DNA of 12,948 nt. Source: PFJX01 sp964440155 (GTDB taxonomy: Bacteria > Pseudomonadota > Gammaproteobacteria > Burkholderiales > Thiobacillaceae). Under the pieces are notes generated by a model. The model saw nothing but the letters and a program-made list of their open reading frames with translations, searched no databases and had not been told where the DNA came from. The stretch is from assembly GCA_964440155.1 (NCBI GenBank), contig CAYTRH010000080.1, forward strand, positions 1 through 12,948. Direction: 5' to 3'. Below are positions 6,706 to 12,948 of this stretch, piece after piece. The position numbers and the translations under genes are program-made. The first letter of the stretch is position 1; every line of letters starts with the position of its first letter.

Positions 6706-8745
6706 ATGGCCAATTCGCTCGCCCGCGAGACCAGTCCCTATCTGCTGCAACACGCCGACAATCCGGTGGACTGGCGCGTCTGGGATGCGGACGCGCTGGC
6801 GCTGGCGCGCCGCGAGGACAAGCCCATCCTGCTGTCGGTGGGCTATTCCACCTGTCACTGGTGCCACGTGATGGCGCGCGAATCGTTCAGTGATGCCGAA
6901 ATCGCCGCGGCCATGAACCGCGACTTCATCTGCATCAAGGTGGACCGCGAGGAGCGGCCCGATCTCGATCAGCTCTATCAGCACGCGCTGCACGTGCTGA
7001 CCGGTCGCGCCGGTGGCTGGCCGCTCACGCTGTTCCTGACGCCGGACGGCGTGCCGTTCTTCGGCGGCACCTATTTTCCTCCCCAGCCGCGTTACCAGCT
7101 GCCCGGATTCCCCCAGGTGCTCGCCGCCGTGGCCACGGCCTGGCGCGAGCGGCGCGCCGAGATCCAGGCCGGCCATGCGGCGCTGCTGGACGCCATGGCG
7201 CGCAGCGTGCCGCAGGCTCGAATGGCGGCGCGGCTGGACGAAGCGCCTTTACTGCGCGCCGTCGCCGATCTCAAGCGCGGCTACGATGCCGGCCACGGCG
7301 GCTTCGGCGGCACGCCCAAGTTCCCGCGCCCGCCGGAACTGGAGTTCCTGTTCTGGTCGGGCGACGCGCAAGCGCGCGCCATGGTGCTGCTTACACTGGA
7401 GAACATGGCCGCGCGCGGCCTGATGGACCAGTTGGGCGGCGGCTTCTTTCGCTATTCCGTGGATGAACGCTGGTCCATCCCGCATTTCGAGAAAATGCTG
7501 TACGACAACGGCCCGCTGCTGGCGCTGTACGGCGATGCCTGGGCGGTGACCGGGCGCGCGCAGTTCATGCGCGCGGCCGAGCTGCTGGTGGGGTGGTTGG
7601 TGCGCGAGATGACCTCGCCGGAAGGCCTGTTCTACAGCGCTCAGGACGCCGACAGCGAGCACGAGGAGGGACGGTTCTATCTGTGGACGCCGGCGCAGGT
7701 CGCTGCCCTGCTATCGGCGCAGGAATACGCCGTGGCGGCCGCGGTATGGGGTCTGGACGGCGCAGCCAATTTCGAGCAGCGCGCCTGGCATCTACAGCGC
7801 GTGCGTACTGTCGAGGCCGTGGCGCAGGAACTGGCCATCGACCGCACACAGGCGGAACGTCTGCTGGAAAGTGCGCGCGAACGACTGTTCGAGGCGCGTC
7901 GCCTAAGGGTGCCACCGGCGCGCGACGACAAGGTGCTCACCGCCTGGAACGCCCTGATGATCCGCGGTCTCGCCCGCGCCGGCCGCCGATGTGCCCGCGC
8001 CGACTGGATCGATCTGGCGGCACGGGCGGCGCGCGCACTGCACACCCGCGTCTGGCGTGACGGCCGTCTGGCGGCGACCTGGCAGGGTGGCCGCGCCCGC
8101 CACAACGGCTATCTCGACGACCATGCCTTTTTTCTCGATGCGCTGCTGGAGCTGGCGCAGGCCGACTGGCACGGCGACTGGCTGACCTGGGCGCGCGCCC
8201 TCGCCGACACGCTGCTGCGCGATTTCGAGGATGCGGAAGCGGGCGGCTTCTACTTCACCGGTCACGATCACGAGCGGCTGATCCAGCGCATCAAGAACGG
8301 TTACGACCAGGCCATGCCATCCGGCAACGGCGTCGCCGCGCGCGCGCTCGGCCGCCTCGCGCTGCTGCTGGACCGGCCGGATTACCAAGCCGCCGCGCGT
8401 CGCTGCGTGGCGCTGTTCATGGCCGAGCTGGATGCGCAGCCGGCGGCCTTCCCGGGTCTGCTCGGCGCACTGCGCGAGCAATTGCAGCCGCCGCGTCTGG
8501 TACTGCTGCGCGGGCCGGACGCGGGGCTGTGCGCGTGGCATGGCGCGGTCGGCCGCGTGGCCGATGACGCCACGATGGTGTTCGCGCTCGGCGCAAAGGC
8601 GGAAGCCTGGGAAATTCCTACCAGTTTGCGCAAACCGCTGGGCAGCACCGTCAACGCCTACGTTTGCGCTGGCGTTAACTGCCTACCTGAAATAGTCCAA
8701 TTGACTGATCTATTGGCCATTTTCAGTGAACCCGCGGTCAAGTAA
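6706..8745 (+). CDS. YyaL-like thioredoxin-domain protein (DUF255 / SPATA20 family)
   Basis: This 679-aa protein belongs to the widespread YyaL/DUF255 family, also called spermatogenesis-associated protein 20-like, whose biochemical role is not settled. The N-terminal thioredoxin-like domain (about 1-165) holds NPVDW at 19-23 and a CHWC redox-type motif at 50-53 within SVGYSTCHWCHVM. The rest resembles an alpha/alpha-barrel, six-hairpin glycosidase-like or epimerase-like fold. It has conserved YSVDERWSIPHFEKMLYDN from residue 250, DADSEHEEG near 313, DDKVLTAWNAL from 407 and LDDHAFF near 470. A C-terminal Cys pair, C654 and C659, follows YVC. The start at 6706 begins directly at the family sequence MANSLARETSPYLLQHADNP. 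An in-frame TTG at 6649 would add 19 non-family residues and overlap the candidate promoter. There is no signal peptide, so it is probably cytosolic. No Shine-Dalgarno sequence is obvious. Confidence 0.9.
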   Translation: MANSLARETSPYLLQHADNPVDWRVWDADALALARREDKPILLSVGYSTCHWCHVMARESFSDAEIAAAMNRDFICIKVDREERPDLDQLYQHALHVLTGRAGGWPLTLFLTPDGVPFFGGTYFPPQPRYQLPGFPQVLAAVATAWRERRAEIQAGHAALLDAMARSVPQARMAARLDEAPLLRAVADLKRGYDAGHGGFGGTPKFPRPPELEFLFWSGDAQARAMVLLTLENMAARGLMDQLGGGFFRYSVDERWSIPHFEKMLYDNGPLLALYGDAWAVTGRAQFMRAAELLVGWLVREMTSPEGLFYSAQDADSEHEEGRFYLWTPAQVAALLSAQEYAVAAAVWGLDGAANFEQRAWHLQRVRTVEAVAQELAIDRTQAERLLESARERLFEARRLRVPPARDDKVLTAWNALMIRGLARAGRRCARADWIDLAARAARALHTRVWRDGRLAATWQGGRARHNGYLDDHAFFLDALLELAQADWHGDWLTWARALADTLLRDFEDAEAGGFYFTGHDHERLIQRIKNGYDQAMPSGNGVAARALGRLALLLDRPDYQAAARRCVALFMAELDAQPAAFPGLLGALREQLQPPRLVLLRGPDAGLCAWHGAVGRVADDATMVFALGAKAEAWEIPTSLRKPLGSTVNAYVCAGVNCLPEIVQLTDLLAIFSEPAVK

Positions 8746-8748
8746 TAT
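8720..8748 (+). promoter_or_regulatory. candidate promoter for the cytochrome c gene
   Basis: TTTTCA at 8720-8725 and TAATAT at 8743-8748 each match 4 of 6 consensus positions, with a 17-nt spacer. The -10 box overlaps the stop codon of the upstream gene. Transcription would begin near 8755, immediately before a small hairpin. The match is modest. The local drop in GC content supports it. Confidence 0.35.
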
Positions 8749-8755
8749 CCGCCGC

Positions 8756-8769
8756 GCAACATCTGTTGC
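8756..8769 (+). promoter_or_regulatory. inverted repeat in the cytochrome c leader
   Basis: GCAAC at 8756-8760 and GTTGC at 8765-8769 form a perfect 5-bp inverted repeat around ATCT. If transcription starts near 8755, this would be a hairpin at the very 5' end of the mRNA, a position that can protect transcripts from decay. It could instead be a protein-binding site. Confidence 0.3.
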
Positions 8770-8796
8770 CATCGTCCACATAAGGAGATTTTCGAC

Positions 8797-9102
8797 ATGA
8801 AAGCTATCGTGATCGCCGCCGCTGCCGCACTTGCCATCGGATCCAACATCGCCGCCGCCGACGAGGCCCTGGCCAAGAAGAGCGCCTGCATGAGCTGCCA
8901 CCAGATGGAACGCAAGGTGGTCGGCCCCGCCTACAAGGACATCGCCAAGAAGTACAAGGGCGACGCCAAGGCCGCCGAGCATCTGGTCAACGTCATCAAG
9001 AAGGGTGGCAAGGGTGTCTGGGGTCCGGTGCCGATGCCGCCGCACCCGCAGGTTTCCGACGCCGACGCCAAGAAGCTGGCGGACTGGGTGCTGTCGCTGT
9101 AA
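8797..9102 (+). CDS. periplasmic class I cytochrome c (c551/c552-like)
   Basis: This is a 101-aa precursor of a small monohaem electron carrier, likely shuttling electrons between periplasmic or membrane-bound respiratory complexes. A Sec-type signal peptide (MKAIVIAAAAALAIG) is probably cleaved after Ala21 in NIAAA|DEAL, leaving about 80 residues, close to the 82 aa of mature Pseudomonas cytochrome c551. The haem attachment motif is CMSCH at 31-35. The likely axial Met is M80 in WGPVPMPPHP, and VVGPAYKDIAKKYKGD at 41-56 is typical of the family. A strong ribosome binding site, AAGGAG at 8782-8787, lies 9 nt before the ATG, suggesting high expression. A strong terminator follows, so it is probably a single-gene unit. 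The physiological partner cannot be read from the sequence. Confidence 0.94.
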   Translation: MKAIVIAAAAALAIGSNIAAADEALAKKSACMSCHQMERKVVGPAYKDIAKKYKGDAKAAEHLVNVIKKGGKGVWGPVPMPPHPQVSDADAKKLADWVLSL

Positions 9103-9121
9103 CAGCACGAGCACAGCGCGG

Positions 9122-9150
9122 GGCCGGGGTGACCCGGCCTTTTTCATTTT
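9122..9150 (+). terminator. rho-independent terminator after the cytochrome c gene
   Basis: A perfect 7-bp stem (GGCCGGG at 9122-9128, CCCGGCC at 9133-9139) encloses a GTGA loop, a GNRA-type tetraloop in RNA. It is followed at once by TTTTTCATTTT. It lies 19 nt after the cytochrome c stop. This is the clearest terminator in the window. Confidence 0.88.
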
Positions 9151-9182
9151 CGCGGTGCGATGCGCGTGCGGCTGGCCGAAAT

Positions 9183-9238
9183 CGGCGCGTTCGGAAAGCG
9201 CCGTCGGCGGTGTGATATAAATCCACCGTTACGAACGG
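9183..9238 (+). promoter_or_regulatory. candidate livK promoter with flanking inverted repeats
   Basis: TGATATAAA at 9213-9221 reads as an extended -10 element (TG, one base, then TATAAA at 9216-9221). The region has no good -35 box, which extended -10 promoters tolerate. Transcription would begin near 9228. An inverted repeat with 6-bp arms (CGGCGC at 9183-9188, GCGCCG at 9198-9203) lies near -35. A second, CCGTT-ACG-AACGG at 9226-9238, spans the predicted start. Either could be an operator, and the second could also form an mRNA hairpin. No regulator gene is nearby to name a binder. Confidence 0.5.
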
Positions 9239-9254
9239 CCCAACGGAGTCCCGC

Positions 9255-10397
9255 GTGAAGTCCACCCTGTTCGCCTCCTCAGCGCTGCTGCTGGCGCTGC
9301 TCGTCGCCGGCTGCGGCGACAAGAAGTCCGCCGATGTCGAGGTCGTCCGCATCGGCTCGGTCGCGCCGCTCACCGGTCCGCAGGCGCATCTGGGCAAGGA
9401 CAACGAGAACGGCGCGCGTCTCGCAGTTGAGGAAATCAACGCCGGCGGGCTGGTGCTGAACGGCCGCAAGGTGCGCCTGGAGCTGATCGGTGAGGATGAC
9501 CATGCCGAGCCGAAAACCGCCACCATCGTCGCGCAGAAGCTGGTCGACCAGGGGGTCAAGGCGGTGATCGGCCACCTCAATTCCGGCACCACCATCCCCG
9601 CGTCCAAGATCTACCATGACGCCGGCATTCCGCAGATCTCGCCGTCCGCCACCGCCATCGCCTACACCGCCCAGGGTTACAAGACCGCCTACCGGGTGAT
9701 GACCAACGACGAGCAGCAGGGCAAGGTATTGGGCGAATACGCCACCGGCCCGTTGGGCGCGCGGCGCATCGCGGTGATCGACGACCGCACCGCTTATGGC
9801 CAGGGTCTGGCCGACGAATTCGAGAAGGCCGCGCGCGCCGCAGGTGCCGAGATCGTCGCGCGCGAGTTCACCAACGACCGCGCCACCGATTTCGCCGCCA
9901 TCCTGACCAACATCAAGGGCAAGTCGCCCGACCTGGTGTTTTTCGGCGGCATGGACCCGCAGGGCGGGCCCATGGCCAAGCAGATGAAACGGCTGGGCAT
10001 CAATGCCCGCCTGCTCGGCGGGGATGGCTTGCAGAATGCCAATTTCATCAAGCTGGCGGGTGCCGACGCCGAAGGCGTGATCGCCTCCTCGCCCGGTCTG
10101 CCCATCGCTTCCATGCCCGGCGGTGCCGCGTTCCGCGAGAGTTTCGAGGCCAAGTACGGCGTGATCCAGGTGTACGCGCCGTATGCCTACGATGCGGTCT
10201 ACGTGCTGGTCGCGGCGATGATCCGTGCCAATTCGGCCGACCCGGCCAAAGTGCTGGCGGAACTGCCCAATACCGACCACAACGGCGTCACCGGTCCGAT
10301 CCGCTTCGACCACAAGGGCGACACGCTGGGCGGCGCGGTGACGCTGTATCAGGTCAAGGATGGCGCCTGGCAGGTGCTGGAGACGGTGAAGCGCTGA
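9255..10397 (+). CDS. livK: branched-chain amino acid-type ABC transporter substrate-binding protein, predicted lipoprotein
   Basis: This 380-aa protein is a periplasmic-binding-protein type I receptor of the LivJ/LivK family. It delivers a ligand, probably branched-chain or related amino acids, to the permeases encoded downstream. The N-terminus has a hydrophobic signal followed by a lipobox LVAGC with Cys20, so it is predicted to be lipid-anchored. Family motifs are IGSVAPLTGPQAHLGKDNENG, LIGEDDHAEP, HLNSGTTIPASKIY, GIPQISPSAT, DDRTAYGQGLADEF and FFGGMDPQGGPMAKQMK. The GTG start at 9255 is supported by GGAG at 9245-9248, 6 nt upstream, and by the signal sequence that begins there. It is the first gene of a livKHMG set, with a hairpin between it and livH. 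The family is certain, but the exact ligand is not. Confidence 0.93.
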   Translation: MKSTLFASSALLLALLVAGCGDKKSADVEVVRIGSVAPLTGPQAHLGKDNENGARLAVEEINAGGLVLNGRKVRLELIGEDDHAEPKTATIVAQKLVDQGVKAVIGHLNSGTTIPASKIYHDAGIPQISPSATAIAYTAQGYKTAYRVMTNDEQQGKVLGEYATGPLGARRIAVIDDRTAYGQGLADEFEKAARAAGAEIVAREFTNDRATDFAAILTNIKGKSPDLVFFGGMDPQGGPMAKQMKRLGINARLLGGDGLQNANFIKLAGADAEGVIASSPGLPIASMPGGAAFRESFEAKYGVIQVYAPYAYDAVYVLVAAMIRANSADPAKVLAELPNTDHNGVTGPIRFDHKGDTLGGAVTLYQVKDGAWQVLETVKR

Positions 10398-10421
10398 TCC
10401 GGCCCGCTGACGGAGCCGGAT
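10397..10421 (+). promoter_or_regulatory. strong hairpin between livK and livH
   Basis: ATCCGGC at 10397-10403 pairs perfectly with GCCGGAT at 10415-10421. An inner CCG/CGG stem extends it with one bulged A and a CTGA loop, giving about 10 bp in all. It starts at the last base of the livK stop codon and has no T tract. Such hairpins can block 3' decay or cause partial termination, so that the binding protein is made in excess of the membrane subunits. That role is inferred from its position. Confidence 0.6.
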
Positions 10422-10449
10422 CGCCGCGCTCATCTGCTCCGCATCGCTC

Positions 10450-11362
10450 ATGGACATTTTGACCCAACAACTGATCAACGGCTTGGTGCTGGGCAGTATC
10501 TATGCCCTGGTGGCACTGGGTTACACCATGGTGTATGGCATTTTGGAGCTGATCAACTTCGCGCACGGCGAAGTCACCATGATCGGCGCCATGGTGGCGC
10601 TGACCGTGATCGGCCTGTTGCTGGGCATGGCGCCGGAACTGCCCGGCCTGCTGGTGGTGTTGTCCGGTCTGCTGGTGGCGATGCCCGCCTGCATGGCACT
10701 GGCGTTCGCGATCGAGAAGGTCGCCTACCGGCCGCTGCGCCGCGCGCCGCGCCTGGCGCCGCTGATCACCGCCATCGGCGTGTCCATCATCCTGCAGAAC
10801 GTGGCCATGCTGGTGTGGGGCCGGCAGTACGTGGCGTTTCCCGCCATCCTGCCGCAGGGGCAGTATGAAGTGTTCGGCGCGCACATCACCGATCTACAAC
10901 TGGTCATCATCGTGCTGTCGCTGGCCACCATGGCCGGCCTGTGGCTGCTGGTCGAGCGCACCCGTCTGGGCCGCGCCATGCGCGCCACCGCGCAGTCCAA
11001 GGAGGTGGCGGCACTGATGGGGGTCAACGTCGATCGGGTCATCTCCGCTACCTTCGTCATCGGTGCCGCCATCGCCGCCATCGCCGGCGTCATGGTCAGC
11101 GCCTATTACGGTCTGGCGCATTACCACATGGGTTTTCTGCTCGGCCTCAAGGCGTTCGCCGCGGCGGTGCTGGGCGGCATCGGCAACATCGCCGGCGCCA
11201 TGCTCGGCGGCTTGCTGCTGGGCATCATCGAAGCGCTGGGCGCCGGTTACATCGGCGACCTCACCGGCGGCTTCCTCGGCAGCCATTACCAGGACGTGTT
11301 CGCCTTCTTTGTGTTGATCCTGGTGCTGGTGTTCCGCCCATCCGGCCTGTTGGGGGAACGGG

Positions 11363-11379
<17 letters not shown>
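10450..11379 (+). CDS. livH: branched-chain amino acid ABC transporter permease LivH
   Basis: This is an inner-membrane permease subunit of the transporter, 309 aa, close to LivH/BraD length. It is strongly hydrophobic, with about eight membrane segments. The N-terminal family signature is NGLVLGSIYALVALGYTMVY at 10-29, followed by GILELINFAHGEV at 30-42. AYRPLRRAPRLAPLITAIG at 92-110 is also typical. The cytoplasmic loop that contacts the ATPase is about 174-200 (RAMRATAQSKEVAALMGVNV), and VLGGIGNIAGAMLGG follows at 240-254. The ATG at 10450 gives the expected N-terminus. No Shine-Dalgarno sequence is visible before it, and no other in-frame start lies between it and the upstream in-frame stop. 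The gene is 52 nt after livK and overlaps livM by 17 nt. Confidence 0.95.
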
Positions 11380-12475
<1,096 letters not shown>

Positions 12476-12476
12476 C

Positions 12477-12948
12477 ATGGCGGATTTGCTGCAAGTCCAG
12501 GGCGTCACCAAACGCTTCGGCGGGCTGGTCGCGCTGGAGGATGTGTCGCTGAGCGTGCGTCACAGCGAAATCTATGGCCTGATCGGCCCCAACGGCGCCG
12601 GAAAGACCACGCTGATGAACCTCGTCACGGGTCTGTATGACCTGACCCGTGGCGAGGTGCGTCTGGACGGCGTGCCGCTGCACGGTCTGAAGCCGCACCG
12701 CATCGTCGAGGCCGGTTTCGCGCGCACGTTCCAGAACATCCGACTGTTCGCCAACATGACCGCGCTGGAGAACGTCATGGTCGGCCGTCATGCGCGCACC
12801 CGCATCGGTCTGGTCGGCGCCATCCTGCGCACGCCGCGCGCGCACGCGGAGGAGGCGGCGATCCGCGCCCGCGCCGGCGCGCCGCTCGACCTCGCCGGCC
12901 TGCGCGGCCCGGCGCGCGCGCGGGCCGGCCGGCTCAGCTATGGCGACC
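12477..12948 (+). CDS. livG: branched-chain amino acid ABC transporter ATPase LivG, N-terminal part (cut by window end)
   Basis: This is the first ATPase subunit of the same transporter, which hydrolyses ATP to drive uptake. Only 157 codons plus one base are present. Reading from the ATG at 12477, the protein begins MADLLQVQGVTKRFGGLVAL. The Walker A motif GPNGAGKTT is at 37-45, and the Q-loop glutamine is Q86 in RTFQNIRLF. The ABC signature LSYGD at 153-157 is the form usual in LivG, instead of LSGGQ, and lies right at the window edge. Walker B and the H-loop are outside. The start lies 1 nt after the livM stop, with a weak AGGG 6 nt upstream. The segment before the signature (about 118-152) is very rich in Ala and Arg, reflecting a run of extreme GC content. 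Confidence 0.95.
   Translation, partial: MADLLQVQGVTKRFGGLVALEDVSLSVRHSEIYGLIGPNGAGKTTLMNLVTGLYDLTRGEVRLDGVPLHGLKPHRIVEAGFARTFQNIRLFANMTALENVMVGRHARTRIGLVGAILRTPRAHAEEAAIRARAGAPLDLAGLRGPARARAGRLSYGD

Noticed and set aside
8697..8716. CCAAT ... ATTGG inverted repeat and an FNR/ANR-like TTGA-containing site upstream of the cytochrome gene.
   Set aside because: The arms are only 5 bp, lie in coding sequence, and the half-sites do not match TTGAT-N4-ATCAA well enough.

Overview
The window is a GC-rich stretch of ordinary chromosome. Every gene I can support lies on the + strand, and coding density is high. The end of an F-type ATP synthase operon followed by glmU and glmS, a Pseudomonas-type BioA, a small class I cytochrome c and a liv-type ABC transporter all point to a gammaproteobacterium or betaproteobacterium. 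I cannot fix the genus: the atpC-glmU-glmS order occurs in both groups, and the LivK-like protein and the DELSPED form of the AtpD motif look rather betaproteobacterial.

Layout. (1) 1-1145 holds the 3' end of atpD and all of atpC, closed by a rho-independent terminator at about 1169-1196. (2) 1282-6636 holds glmU, glmS, an orphan ParA-family ATPase and bioA. The last three are separated by only 7 and 12 nt and look co-transcribed. (3) 6706-8745 holds a YyaL/DUF255 thioredoxin-fold protein with its own plausible promoter. (4) 8797-9102 holds a periplasmic monohaem cytochrome c with a strong Shine-Dalgarno sequence and a strong terminator. (5) 9255-12948 holds a branched-chain amino acid-type ABC transporter: binding protein, two permeases and the first ATPase, which runs off the window. 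The second ATPase (livF) is expected just outside.

How the genes fit together. AtpD and AtpC belong to the ATP-making F1 sector. GlmS and GlmU make glucosamine-6-phosphate and then UDP-GlcNAc, the precursor of peptidoglycan and lipopolysaccharide. BioA carries out one step of biotin synthesis, with no other bio gene nearby. The cytochrome c is a periplasmic electron carrier. The liv genes form one uptake system. The ParA-like ATPase has no ParB or other partner in the window and is the least explained gene here.

I found no CRISPR array, insertion sequence, prophage, toxin-antitoxin pair, tRNA or rRNA. I do not see a clearly new multi-gene system. The points most worth checking are the orphan ParA between glmS and bioA, and several small inverted repeats at control positions: upstream of glmU, at the start of the cytochrome c transcript, in the livK leader, and a strong hairpin between livK and livH. 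All intergenic gaps are shorter than 300 bases.
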